This document shows positions 45,214 to 53,753 of a stretch of 64,000 bases of DNA, piece by piece. The notes below the pieces were generated by a model. The model worked only from the letters and a program-made list of their open reading frames with translations, made no database searches and was not told where the DNA came from. The DNA lies in assembly GCF_001907195.1 (NCBI RefSeq), contig NZ_LVWA01000008.1:62001-126000 (forward strand). Direction: 5' to 3'. How positions within the stretch are numbered: the first letter of the stretch is position 1; every line of letters begins with the position of its first letter. Both the position numbers and the translations under genes were made by a program. The DNA comes from Pontibacter flavimaris. GTDB taxonomy: Bacteria; Bacteroidota; Bacteroidia; Cytophagales; Hymenobacteraceae.

Positions 45214-45525
45214 ATGCATAAATACGGACTCCACGGCAGCCTGACTGCCAGGCCCGGCGAGGGGCAACAACTCGCCGCTATACTTCTGGAGGCTTCCAGG
45301 CTTGTTTCCACGGCCAAAGGCTGCCACCTCTACCTCGTCAGCCAGTCGCCCGACGACGCAGAAACGGTGTGGGTAACCGAAGTTCGGGACAGCAAATCCG
45401 ACCACGACAACTCGCTGCAGGTGCCCGGCGTGGGCGAGCTCATCGCCCGGGCCATGCCCATACTTGCCGGTCAGCCGCAAAAAGGGCAGGAGCTGGCTGT
45501 TTTAGGCGGAGCGGGGATAGGATAA
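45214..45525 (+). CDS. Antibiotic-biosynthesis-monooxygenase-like (quinol monooxygenase family) protein
   Basis: 103 residues, the length of the ABM dimeric alpha-beta barrel. KYGLHGSLTARPGEGQQLAAILLEASRLV and GCHLYLVSQSPDDAETVWVTEV (both shown as separate stretches of the same fold) match the usual opening strand and the central strand of putative quinol monooxygenases. Substrate unknown. It lies 24 bp after the Type IIG gene, same strand, but probably not functionally linked. Confidence 0.75.
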   Translation: MHKYGLHGSLTARPGEGQQLAAILLEASRLVSTAKGCHLYLVSQSPDDAETVWVTEVRDSKSDHDNSLQVPGVGELIARAMPILAGQPQKGQELAVLGGAGIG

Positions 45526-45798
45526 CAGGCCACGGCAGGGGCTGGCCGGCAGCGCCGCACCCATGCCTGCGTGTTTTCCGGTGCGGCTATTGTTGCGGTG
45601 TTGGCTGGTTTTCAGAAGGTTCCGGTGTGCTGCCTGCCCGTTTTCCGAAATTTTACGTGCGTTTTCATACTTCAAAAAAGGCAGTTCACATGACGGAAAC
45701 ATCCTTTAGTGTAAAATAAGTATAAAATATATAAAAATCATACTAAAAAGTAGATCATACCTATTCCCGGCTGCGTAGAATGCTAAAAGAGAAACGCT

Positions 45799-46230
45799 AT
45801 GCCAACCAGCATACTCCAGGCCCGCCAACACTATACCGCTCTGCACGAGCAACACCTTACCATGCGCTACTACGATGCCGATAAGCTGCTGTTTAACGAG
45901 TGGCGCGGCGTAGTGCCCAGCGAGGTGCTGAAACTCTATACCCTTACGGTTTGCCATTTTGTGGTGGATTACGAGGTAGCCTACGTGCTCGCCGACTACA
46001 GCCGCATGACTGCGCCCAGCCTGGTAGACCAGTTGTGGGTCATCAACCATTCCGAGAACCTGCTGCGGCACAGCGTTCTCCTTCGCGTTGCTACCGTGCT
46101 CTCCCCCGAGCTGTTCCAGCCCCTGGAGGAGCCCGCCACCAATCCCCCGGCCATCGGCCTGAAACTGCCCTGCGACATGCGCGACTTCCCGCTAAAAGAG
46201 GAAGCGCTGCACTGGTTGCTCCCCATGTAA
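45799..46230 (+). CDS. STAS/SpoIIAA-like protein, paralogue of the gene at 51,111
   Basis: 143 residues with no signal. LLFNEWRGVVPSEVLKLYTLTV then VAYVLADYSRMTAPSLVDQLW and LLRHSVLLRVATVLSPELF give alternating strands and helices. They line up by eye with IEWPNMHDYSLPEMRFIMEE, ILADSRQSTITLDDETYGQL and LEKFARLTTAEL of the 51,111-51,503 protein. That arrangement is like the SpoIIAA/STAS-type small regulators common in this group. Function not known. Confidence 0.6.
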   Translation: MPTSILQARQHYTALHEQHLTMRYYDADKLLFNEWRGVVPSEVLKLYTLTVCHFVVDYEVAYVLADYSRMTAPSLVDQLWVINHSENLLRHSVLLRVATVLSPELFQPLEEPATNPPAIGLKLPCDMRDFPLKEEALHWLLPM

Positions 46231-46779
46231 ACTGCCCCGGCGGGACGGACAAACACCTACACTTCTGAGGGATTCTTCTCACTGGAGCAGGGGCGGAAAG
46301 TTCTAAAAAAACTGTCCTCAAGGGAAGAATCTTATCTACACTCTGTTCAGCTTTACTGCCATAAGTTTGCAGGCAAAGTTTGAGCTTAACGACCCTACCT
46401 CCCTGGAGGGGTTGCGCTCAGGACACAAGTATAAAAGCCATCTGCTCTTCGGGATTTGTAATCCCGAAGCCCCTACCAGGAGGATTTGTAAGCCGACTTT
46501 CTGCTTATAGCCGCAGCTTTACAGCCAGCAAAGTATAAATCCGGAGCTGCCGCCACAGGCCGCGATCTGCCCGCGCAGGACCATCAGCCAGGAAGCGAAT
46601 ACCTGCCCCAAACGCAGACTTCCGCCACCGGCAATGCTACAAGTATAAATTTCCGGCGGATCTTGCAAACATGAGCAAAAAAAGTATAAATTTGACTATA
46701 TAGTATAAGTCTATACTATATCGCTTCCGGTGGAGGTGTTAACAGCAACGTATCAGTCAAAAACTAAAAATCACCTCTT
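46231..46779. other. Repeat-bearing spacer before mscL
   Basis: 549 bp with no supported gene. It holds a GGAGGGGTTGCG C-like fragment near 46,400, a TTCGGGATTTGTAATCCCGAA hairpin at 46,447-46,467 (its arms resemble D hairpins) and several AAGTATAA motifs. Confidence 0.5.
46698..46721. promoter_or_regulatory. Palindrome upstream of mscL
   Basis: ATATAGTATA and TATACTATAT form a perfect 10-bp inverted repeat around AGTC, 59 bp before the mscL start. It could be a regulator site or an AT-rich promoter part. Confidence 0.4.
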
Positions 46780-47214
46780 ATGGGAATGATGAAAGAATTT
46801 AAGGAGTTCGCCATGCGCGGCAACGTGATGGACCTGGCCATTGGTATTATCATCGGCGCTGCCTTCAGCGGGCTGGTAAACTCCGTGGTAAACGACCTGT
46901 TCATGCCGCTGGTAGGCAGGGCCATCGGCGACATGGATTTCTCGAACCTCTATGTGCCGCTGTCCGCGGAGGTGCCCACCGGCCTTGCCCTGGAGGAAGC
47001 CCGTAAGCTGGGCGCCGTGTTTGCCTGGGGTAACTTTATCACGGTGCTGCTCAACTTCCTCATCCTGGCGTTCATCATCTTTATGATCGTGAAGGGTATC
47101 AACAAGCTGCAGCGCAAGAAAGCCGCCTCCCCGGATGTGCCGCCGGCCCCAACTAAAGAAGAAGTGTTGCTAACCGAAATGCGCGACGCCCTCCGCCATA
47201 TCGCGGCGAAGTAG
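46780..47214 (+). CDS. mscL: Large-conductance mechanosensitive channel
   Basis: 144 residues: [22 protein letters not shown] (TM1), a periplasmic loop, [22 protein letters not shown] (TM2), and the cytoplasmic helix ending [17 protein letters not shown]. These are the hallmark features of MscL, which forms a pentamer and opens under membrane tension to release solutes on osmotic downshock. A strong terminator follows. Confidence 0.97.
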   Translation: MGMMKEFKEFAMRGNVMDLAIGIIIGAAFSGLVNSVVNDLFMPLVGRAIGDMDFSNLYVPLSAEVPTGLALEEARKLGAVFAWGNFITVLLNFLILAFIIFMIVKGINKLQRKKAASPDVPPAPTKEEVLLTEMRDALRHIAAK

Positions 47215-47243
47215 AAGGTAGTATAAACGGGCAGAAGTATAAA

Positions 47244-47290
47244 AAAGCCGCCGGCTTCCTCACAGGAGCCGGCGGCTTTTGTTTTTACTT
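47244..47290 (+). terminator. Terminator after mscL
   Basis: AAAGCCGCCGGCT pairs perfectly with AGCCGGCGGCTTT over a 10-base loop, followed by TGTTTTT. Confidence 0.9.
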
Positions 47291-47930
47291 AGGCTATACT
47301 TCTATTTATACTTCTATACTTGGAGTTTATACTTCCTCTTCCTGGCGCAAGTCTTCAGACTTGTGTCCTACTATGGCGTCGTGTCTGTGACCCGACTGGC
47401 TTGAAAAGCCATACTTTATACTTGTTGGCTATACTTTTATACTTGCCGATTTACACTTTAATCATATGTGCGCTCTTTCGGATTTGCAATCCGGAAGTAT
47501 AATAGCCGTGGATTTGTAATCCGCGTGAGCCATACTCCATACTTGCTGGCTTATGTTTTTTTAGCCGCTGCTTCCTTCCACTTGAACCAAGCTATACTTA
47601 CTAGCTCCCGCTGATCCTGTAGTTCACAAAAACCTACCGTTGCATTTCATACTTTGGCTCCCTCCAGCCCGAGAGGGCTCCCCGAAATCCTTCGGGGTAA
47701 ACTCTCTCGGGCATCGCGCTGGGAGCTTTTCCTTTGCTCCTGCGTCGCAATGCCTCACTATCGTTCGGCACCGGAAAAACTCGCATAGGCGCTCAACCCA
47801 AGGACTGGGATCAGACTCGATAGCTACTGCTGACGGAGCTTGAACCAGAGTCCCCCTTTGAAGGGGGTAGGGGGATGATGATCGTCTAAGGAGGAAAGGA
47901 CTGGGATCAGAATCGATAGCCACTGCTATT

Positions 47931-48000
47931 TGTCATCCCGACCCTCGGGAGAGATCTCTTCAAAATTCCCGATAGATCTCTCATTTCATTCGAGATGACA
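47931..48000. repeat. Module A, third copy
   Basis: TGTCATCCCGACC at the left, TTCGAGATGACA at the right, GAGAGATCTC and GATCTCTCA inside. Confidence 0.85.
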
Positions 48001-48062
48001 ATAAAGTGAATTATAGCAAGTATAAATTCCCCTCCCTGGAGGGGTAGGGGTGGGTTTTTATA

Positions 48063-48098
48063 CTTCGTAGGGACAGGTCGCGACCTGTCCCTACGAAG
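48063..48098. repeat. Extended module B: 36-bp perfect palindrome
   Basis: CTTCGTAG on the left continues the GACAGGTCGCGACCTGTC core so that the whole 36 bases read the same on both strands. This is the longest perfect palindrome I noticed in the window. Confidence 0.9.
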
Positions 48099-48200
48099 AC
48101 TGTAGCTATGAAATTTATACTTTGGCTAAAGTAATAACGGATTCCCCGCCTTAGACAAGGAGGGGCTAGGGGTGGTTGGATCCGGCACAGCCCCTAAACA

Positions 48201-48233
48201 AAGATGCCTGCCCCCTTACCGGAGCAGGCATCT
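48201..48233 (-). terminator. Hairpin terminator candidate after the small lipoprotein gene
   Basis: AAGATGCCTGC pairs with GCAGGCATCT over a 12-base loop, 26 bp past the stop of the lipoprotein gene. The U tract on the minus strand is weak. Confidence 0.5.
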
Positions 48234-48258
48234 CTGTTTAAAGTATAAAGCTGAAGCC

Positions 48259-48510
48259 TTAGTGATCTCTGTCTCTGTCTTTATCAATATCCCGATCATC
48301 GGCCTCGGCATCTATCGTTTTGGTTCTGGTGGTGGTGTCGTATTCCACTACCGTTTCGGTTACCTCATACTCTGTTGCCACGGAGTCGCGGTCTACCACT
48401 ACTTTGTTATCTTCATCGGCCTCCAGACTGGTGGTTCGCTCGCTTCTTTCGCAGGCCGTTAAGCTCAGCGAAGCCACAACAACCACACCTGCCAAAAATA
48501 TCCTTTTCAT
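48259..48510 (-). CDS. Small acidic lipoprotein
   Basis: 83 residues from MKRIFLAGVVVVASLSLTAC; lipobox LTAC, lipidated Cys20. The mature part is charged and beta-prone (NKVVVDRDSVATEYEVTETV), ending in an Asp/Arg repeat DRDIDKDRDRDH. No family recognised. Located at the edge of repeat island 3. Confidence 0.7.
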   Translation of the reverse strand: MKRIFLAGVVVVASLSLTACERSERTTSLEADEDNKVVVDRDSVATEYEVTETVVEYDTTTRTKTIDAEADDRDIDKDRDRDH

Positions 48511-48688
48511 AGTTTTAATCATTCGTTTAACATAGATTAATACAATATCGGGCATATGCCCGCCGTATTCTATATATCCTTTTACGGGTTCTTACAGAGA
48601 AAAGGTGTGTTCTGTGATAAAAGTATAAACCTGACGGATCTGGAAATGTACAAAAAGGGTTTCGGCAGGCGCGCCCAGCCGGCCATTC

Positions 48689-49165
48689 CTACACCAGATG
48701 CCCGGACAACCTGCGCAGCAGCACGATTTGGCCGAGGTGGTAGGCGTTGTGCTCGGCCACCAGCATGGCCTCCCGCAGCAGTGTTTGCCCCTGGCCGTGG
48801 GCGAAGGGCTCGAAAAGGTCGTTGGCAGGATTCTGCACCAGTTGCACCATCTCCTCCAGGTCCAGCGCTATGGCTTTTAGCGTCTGCTCCAGCGCCTGCT
48901 GGCTTTCCGGTGCCTCCTGTTCTGGCCAGTAGTCGTCGGGCCACGCGGGCTCCTGGTAGGCTGCGTTGCGGCTAAAATCGAGGATATCGCGCTGGGCAAA
49001 GCGCAGGTGCTCGAGCAGCTGCCAGATGGTATAGGGCAGGCCTTGCGTTTTTTGCCCGGCCTCCTGCAGCGTGAGTCCCTCCAGCAGTTCCTCCTGCGTC
49101 CGGAAGGCCTGCCCGCCACGCAGCAGCTTTACCAGCTGCTCCCGCAGTTGTTCGTCCTGTGTCAT
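48689..49165 (-). CDS. DinB-family putative metal-dependent enzyme
   Basis: 158 residues from MTQDEQLREQLVKLLRGGQA; longer in-frame starts add unrelated sequence. Four-helix pattern with metal-type histidines (LLEHLRFAQRDIL and AEHNAYHLGQIVLLRRL) as in DinB/YfiT proteins. In this family the three His bind a divalent metal; activities range from bacillithiol transfer to unknown. Confidence 0.88.
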   Translation of the reverse strand: MTQDEQLREQLVKLLRGGQAFRTQEELLEGLTLQEAGQKTQGLPYTIWQLLEHLRFAQRDILDFSRNAAYQEPAWPDDYWPEQEAPESQQALEQTLKAIALDLEEMVQLVQNPANDLFEPFAHGQGQTLLREAMLVAEHNAYHLGQIVLLRRLSGHLV

Positions 49166-49372
49166 GATGTTGGTGAGGTTAAAGTATAAGATACTGGCTG
49201 CGGGAAGGGTTAGTTGCCCGAGGTGGCGCAGGCAGTGCCGCTTTTTGGGCATCCTGGTAGCGATTAGCGTAGACTTGCCCTCCGAAGAGAAGGGACTCTC
49301 TATTGCTACGGCATACCTTATACGAAACCGCACTGGCCGGGCGTGCGGGTTGCAGCCAGGTAACCAGGGCAG

Positions 49373-49648
49373 CTAAAGGGGCTGCAGCGGATCGTGCTCC
49401 GGGGGGCAAAGCGCCAGCAGTTTCTGAGGCCTGCTCTTGCGCATAAGCCTCAGCATAAACTTAAACACATGGTAGCCCTCCTCTTGCCGCTGCGCCTCTT
49501 CCAGGTTCATACGGTAATCGAGCGTGCGCATAAAGTTATCGTAATCGTTGTAGAGCATGTACTCATACACGTTAAAGAAATACCTATGCGCAGACTTTCT
49601 GCTAAGGTTCAGGCCCATAACCTCCAGCACCGCCCTTTTCTGTCCCAT
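49373..49648 (-). CDS. Small helical hypothetical protein
   Basis: 91 residues, soluble and helical (HRYFFNVYEYMLYNDYDNFM, RTLDYRMNLEEAQRQEEGYH). Rich in Tyr, Met, Arg and Leu. No family recognised; coding potential is supported by its composition and by the absence of a better frame. Orientation matches the DinB gene. Confidence 0.5.
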   Translation of the reverse strand: MGQKRAVLEVMGLNLSRKSAHRYFFNVYEYMLYNDYDNFMRTLDYRMNLEEAQRQEEGYHVFKFMLRLMRKSRPQKLLALCPPEHDPLQPL

Positions 49649-49860
49649 ACTTCACCTCCCTTACTCAGATGCGATTTTACATCTCTGCCTTGCCTGACAA
49701 GGCAAATTTAAACATACAGTAGAACGGTGAAATTACAGCTCTAGGATCGCCGGAAAAATGACCCAGGTTACCTTTTAAAATAAAAAGAGTTGATATTCAG
49801 CAGGATATGTGGCTAAGGGGTAGTGTTTGGGCGGGGGAATAGGCGGAACACGCCTGCACA

Positions 49861-50883
49861 CTAAGCAAACCGCAGCCGGTGCACCAGCAGCACGGCCAGC
49901 GCAAACAGCGCCACCGCCACCACCTGGTGCAGCACCCCCAGGCTTACCGGCACGGCCAGCAGCAAGGTGGCAATGCCCAGCGCCACCTGCAGCAGGCAGG
50001 TAAACAGCAGCAGGCGGGTAAGGGTGCGGGCGGTCTGGGGCAGTTCAGCGTTGCGGGAGCGATGCCACAGCAGCCCCACGGCCAGCAGCACCAGCACGGC
50101 CACCCAGCGGTGTGTAAACTGCATCACGGCGCCGTTCTCTATGGCCTCCAGCCAGCCCAGGCCCTGCAGGTGCGACGGAAAGAACTCGCCCTCCATCAGC
50201 GGGTAGGTGTTATAGGAGAAACCGGCCTTCAGCCCGGCCACAAAGGCCCCAAGTATGATCTGCACCAGTATAACTGCCAGCACAGCTACAGCGAGTTTTT
50301 TAAAGTCCCCGGCCTGGTGATGCCGGTGCAGCCGCTTGCCGGAGGTCAGGTCGGCCACCGTCCAGAGGATAGCGCCAATCAGGGCCAGGGCCAGGCTCAG
50401 GTGCGCCGCCAGCCGGAAGTGGCTCACGTGCGGGTTGTCCACCAGGCCGCTTTTCACCATCAGCCAGCCCATCAGCCCCTGCGCCATACCCAGCGCCAGG
50501 ATAAACAGCAGCCGCCGGAACAGCCAACCCGTCAGTTGCCGGGTAAACAGGAAATACAGGAACGGAAGTATAAACACCACCCCCATCACGCGCCCGAGCA
50601 GCCGGTGCAGGTACTCCCACCAGAAAATCTGTTGGAAGCCCGACAGCGTCATGCCGGTGTTCAGCTTCTGGTACTCCGGAAACTGCTTGTACTGCTCAAA
50701 AGCGGTAAGCCATTCCTGCTCATTCAGCGGCGGCAGCGTGCCCGATATCAGGTTCCACTCCACAATAGAGAGCCCCGAGCCGGTAAGCCGCGTAATGCCG
50801 CCAATAACGACCATGGCCAAAATCAGAAACGCCCCGCTCAGGAGCCAGTATATAATAGCCTTGTTATAGGATGATGTCTGCAT
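49861..50883 (-). CDS. COX15/CtaA family heme A synthase
   Basis: 340 residues with eight hydrophobic helices. IGGITRLTGSGLSIVEWNL is the signature loop of CtaA/COX15, and the heme-ligand histidines sit in WEYLHRLLGR, RLAAHLSLAL, MQFTHRWVA and LGVLHQVVAV. It oxidises heme O to heme A for cytochrome oxidase. No heme O synthase or oxidase genes are nearby. Confidence 0.93.
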   Translation of the reverse strand: MQTSSYNKAIIYWLLSGAFLILAMVVIGGITRLTGSGLSIVEWNLISGTLPPLNEQEWLTAFEQYKQFPEYQKLNTGMTLSGFQQIFWWEYLHRLLGRVMGVVFILPFLYFLFTRQLTGWLFRRLLFILALGMAQGLMGWLMVKSGLVDNPHVSHFRLAAHLSLALALIGAILWTVADLTSGKRLHRHHQAGDFKKLAVAVLAVILVQIILGAFVAGLKAGFSYNTYPLMEGEFFPSHLQGLGWLEAIENGAVMQFTHRWVAVLVLLAVGLLWHRSRNAELPQTARTLTRLLLFTCLLQVALGIATLLLAVPVSLGVLHQVVAVALFALAVLLVHRLRFA

Positions 50884-51110
50884 AACCCGGCAAATATCTG
50901 CGAAAAAATATTGCTAAATACTGACATTCGTCATTGGAAGTATAAATTGCCGCTGGGATTGAAAAAAGGCAGGATTCACCGGCCCCGAGCCTGAAATAGC
51001 GGCGCGGCAATCTGCCGTGGGGGATGGGTTTCTAAAATTGGGAGAGGGGTATATTAAACTATCGCGGTTTTTGTTAGATTAGGGATTCTAAGGTTTTATA
51101 AACTGCACGT

Positions 51111-51503
51111 ATGATCATACCAAACAAATTTATACAACTCGATTATAACCCAACCACGGATGTGCTGTTTATAGAGTGGCCCAACATGCACGACTACTCT
51201 TTACCCGAGATGAGGTTCATCATGGAGGAGGTCATTGCCTCCGTAAAGCATTACGATATAAAAAAGATACTGGCAGACTCGCGGCAGTCCACCATCACCC
51301 TGGACGATGAGACGTACGGACAGCTGATCAACGGCCTGGCGCTGCTGCTGCAGACCACACGCCTGGAGAAGTTCGCCCGCCTGACCACCGCGGAGCTGAA
51401 CCGGGAGACCATCGCCAGCCACGCCGCCTCCCTCGTAAAGGACTCCATCCAGTACCAGAGTTTCGATGATGCTGGTGTGGCCATGGCCTGGCTCACAGCC
51501 TGA
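51111..51503 (+). CDS. STAS/SpoIIAA-like protein
   Basis: 130 residues. Alternating strands and helices: LDYNPTTDVLFIEWPN, LPEMRFIMEEVIASVKHY, IKKILADSRQSTITLDDE, LEKFARLTTAELNRETIA. The pattern is that of SpoIIAA/STAS-like small proteins, and it resembles the product at 45,799. No DNA-binding or catalytic motif seen. 39 bp before the creatininase-family gene, same strand. Confidence 0.6.
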   Translation: MIIPNKFIQLDYNPTTDVLFIEWPNMHDYSLPEMRFIMEEVIASVKHYDIKKILADSRQSTITLDDETYGQLINGLALLLQTTRLEKFARLTTAELNRETIASHAASLVKDSIQYQSFDDAGVAMAWLTA

Positions 51504-51542
51504 AGGATATACGATAAATTTACTCACTAAAAGCTAACACGC

Positions 51543-52307
51543 ATGAGACCTTACATACTTGCCGAGACAAACTGGAAAGCCCTGAAAGAGCAGGAAGTGG
51601 AGCTGGCGGTGCTGCCCTGGGGCGCCACCGAGGCCCACAACTACCACCTGCCCTATGCCACCGACGTGCTGGAAGCCGATGCCATTGCCGCCGCCTCCGC
51701 CAAAATTGCCTGGGAGAACGGAACAAAGGTGATGGTGCTGCCCACCATCCCGTTTGGCGTAAACACCGGCCAGGCCGACATAAAGCTGGACATCAACCTG
51801 AACCCCAGCACGCAACTGGCCATCCTGGATGACATTGTGGCCGTGCTGAGCCGGCAGGGCATTAAGAAGCTGCTGGTGCTGAACAGCCACGGCGGCAACG
51901 ACTTTAAACCGATGCTGCGCGAACTGGGCCTGCGCTACCCGGACATGTTCCTGGTGAGCTGTTTCTGGATACAGGCGGCCGACCGCAAGCAGTTCTTCGA
52001 GGTGCCCGGCGACCACGCCGATGAGATGGAGACCAGCCTGCTGCTGCACCTGCGCCCCGACCTGGTGCTGCCCCTGGAGGAGGCAGGAGAGGGCAAGGAG
52101 CGCAAATCGAGGGTGAAGGGCATACGCGAGGGCTGGGCCTGGGCCGAGCGGCAATGGTCTATGGTGACGGAGGATACCGGCATCGGGAATCCGAAGGCTG
52201 CCACGGCAGAAAAGGGAAAGGCCTTCTTAGAGGCCGCCGCCCAAAACATCGCCGGCCTGCTCGCCGAGCTTGCGCAGGTGGATGTGAACGACCGCTACGG
52301 CGACTAG
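51543..52307 (+). CDS. Creatininase-family amidohydrolase
   Basis: 254 residues with the creatininase fold: LPWGATEAHNYHLPYATD carries Glu, His and Asp metal ligands, LLVLNSHGGNDFKPML gives the next His, and HADEMETSLLLHL the last Glu. Members include creatininase, MftE-like and formamide-lyase enzymes, so the substrate is open. A perfect 17-bp terminator stem follows at 52,332. Confidence 0.9.
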   Translation: MRPYILAETNWKALKEQEVELAVLPWGATEAHNYHLPYATDVLEADAIAAASAKIAWENGTKVMVLPTIPFGVNTGQADIKLDINLNPSTQLAILDDIVAVLSRQGIKKLLVLNSHGGNDFKPMLRELGLRYPDMFLVSCFWIQAADRKQFFEVPGDHADEMETSLLLHLRPDLVLPLEEAGEGKERKSRVKGIREGWAWAERQWSMVTEDTGIGNPKAATAEKGKAFLEAAAQNIAGLLAELAQVDVNDRYGD

Positions 52308-52331
52308 CCTTTTAGCAGGCTGCTAAAAAGC

Positions 52332-52365
52332 AAAAAAGCCTTACACCGCGGTGTAAGGCTTTTTT
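52332..52365. terminator. Bidirectional terminator, 17-bp perfect stem
   Basis: AAAAAAGCCTTACACCG is followed directly by its exact complement ending CTTTTTT, with no unpaired loop other than the central GC turn. It sits between the creatininase-family gene and the convergent cold-shock gene. Confidence 0.9.
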
Positions 52366-52392
52366 AGCTTCAATGACATTGTATCGCTAAAA

Positions 52393-52584
52393 CTAAGCGC
52401 GCTTAACGTTAACCGCGTTCAGTCCTTTTCTTCCCTCTTTCAACTCGAATGTTACGTCGTCATTTTCCCTGATTTCGTCGATCAACCCAGTAACGTGCAC
52501 GAAGTACTCTTGATCTGTGTTCTCGTCCTTAATGAAGCCGAATCCCTTTTCTCCATTAAAGAATTTTACTTTTCCTCTGTTCAT
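52393..52584 (-). CDS. Cold-shock domain protein (CspA family)
   Basis: 63 residues: GKVKFFNGEKGFGFIKDENT with RNP1 (KGFGFI) and EYFVHVTGL with RNP2. The beta-barrel binds single-stranded RNA/DNA and melts secondary structure at low temperature. The AT-rich leader (to ~52,690) may give a long 5' UTR as in other cold-shock genes. Confidence 0.95.
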   Translation of the reverse strand: MNRGKVKFFNGEKGFGFIKDENTDQEYFVHVTGLIDEIRENDDVTFELKEGRKGLNAVNVKRA

Positions 52585-52722
52585 AATTTTTTTGTGATTG
52601 TAAAACTAAGACGTTTACAACCGTAAAAGTGTTCAAAAAAATTTACATAAAGCTAATTAATTTTCAATATTTACTTCAAAACTGTCTAAAAGGCCCTTTT
52701 TATAGGTAAAAACATTGCTTTT

Positions 52723-52779
52723 ACAGCCAAAAACTTCCGGCGCCATGCGTAGCAAACTGCTGGCACCGGAAGTTTTGGT
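52723..52779. other. Hairpin upstream of the YD-repeat lipoprotein gene
   Basis: CCAAAAACTTCCGG pairs with CCGGAAGTTTTGG (one base skipped), and GCCA pairs with TGGC further in, giving a long stem. It could be a terminator or part of a leader; position between divergent genes leaves this open. Confidence 0.5.
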
Positions 52780-52829
52780 AGCATCGAAGGGTGCTAACCC
52801 GTATCTTCGTATACTTATTGCTGATGTGT

Positions 52830-53672
52830 ATGAAGATAAAATTACTTGCTCCCTTGCTGGGCCTGCTGTTGCTCAGCGCCTGCAGCGCAGACGAGGAACC
52901 GGAGGTTAAACCAGCCCCGGAACCACAGAACCTGTGCTACCTGCAGGAGCAGACGATCGTTTCCGGTACATCCAATTCTACTATCCGCTATGCCTACAAC
53001 GACCTGAACCAGGTAATCCGGACAGAGCGCTATGAGCAGCAGGAACTGACGGAGGTGCGCACCTATACTTATACTGCGGAGGGAAAACTGGCTGAGGAGC
53101 GCCTGCTGACGCCCGATGAGCAGGAGGAGATTTCGTTTACGGTGTACAGTTACAACCCGCAGGGCCGCTTGTCTAAGTATGAAGTGAAGCAGCGCGTGCC
53201 GGAACTGGAGGCAATACACCGCATTGCTTCCTTTAAGACAGCCTACGACCAGCTGAACCGGCTTACCACTGCCACCGATTACCGGTACCTGGACAACAGG
53301 GAGGTGGCTGTCGGCTCGGTGACACAGACCTACCCGCGCGACAAGCCTGTGGTGGCTACCGTGAAGGGGCTGGGAGGGGAGACGCTTTATGCGGCCTCCT
53401 TCGTGCTGGACTCCGCCCGCCGCACGCCGCTCTCGGCGGTGCCGGTGTTTATGTACCGCAAGCCGGGCGTGGGGTACCCTAATACGCAGAACATCATAGC
53501 CTTCAGGGCTACTACCGGCTCCGGGGAAACCTTAGCGGAAGTGAAAGACGTGGCTTATACGGCTGCCTATACTTACAACGACCAGGGGTACCCGTTAACG
53601 GCCAAGATTACCTATGCCGGTGAGGCCGGCCGTACAGAAGAAATTACCTATACCTACAACTGCCAGGATTAG
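52830..53672 (+). CDS. Lipoprotein with RHS/YD-like beta repeats
   Basis: 280 residues from MKIKLLAPLLGLLLLSAC; lipobox LLSAC, lipidated Cys18. The mature part has YAYNDLNQVIRTERYE, YTYTAEGKLAEERLL, YSYNPQGRLSKYEV, YDQLNRLTTATDYRY and YTYNDQGYPLTAKI. These repeat the Y-x-Y-N-x-x-G-x-L pattern of YD/RHS proteins but without the long shell, as in small surface lipoproteins of Bacteroidota. Function unknown. Confidence 0.75.
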   Translation: MKIKLLAPLLGLLLLSACSADEEPEVKPAPEPQNLCYLQEQTIVSGTSNSTIRYAYNDLNQVIRTERYEQQELTEVRTYTYTAEGKLAEERLLTPDEQEEISFTVYSYNPQGRLSKYEVKQRVPELEAIHRIASFKTAYDQLNRLTTATDYRYLDNREVAVGSVTQTYPRDKPVVATVKGLGGETLYAASFVLDSARRTPLSAVPVFMYRKPGVGYPNTQNIIAFRATTGSGETLAEVKDVAYTAAYTYNDQGYPLTAKITYAGEAGRTEEITYTYNCQD

Positions 53673-53696
53673 GCATATACCATACTTCGGCAAATG

Positions 53697-53740
53697 AAAA
53701 GGCAGCCCCTAAGGTAACAGGAGCTGCCTTTTTTGTATCT
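53697..53740 (+). terminator. Terminator after the YD-repeat lipoprotein gene
   Basis: AAAAGGCAGC pairs with GCTGCCTTTT (CCT with AGG extending it), then T4-6. Confidence 0.8.
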
Positions 53741-53753
53741 ATTAAGTTGCGAT

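Larger units (their letters stand above)
47338..48182 (-). repeat. Composite intergenic repeat island, copy 3
   Basis: The order on the plus strand is D hairpins (CAAGTCTTCAGACTTG at 47,350-47,365; GGATTTGCAATCC at 47,482-47,494; GGATTTGTAATCC at 47,511), E (47,565-47,825), a GACGGAGCTTGAACCAGAGT segment, A (47,931-48,000), C (48,024-48,056), B inside a longer palindrome (48,063-48,098) and a C variant ending GGGGTGGTTGGATCC (48,140-48,182). This is the fullest copy in the window. Confidence 0.88.

Noticed and set aside
47338..48182. Possible CRISPR array in the repeat islands
   Set aside because: Repeats are of different kinds, not evenly spaced, and there are no cas genes.
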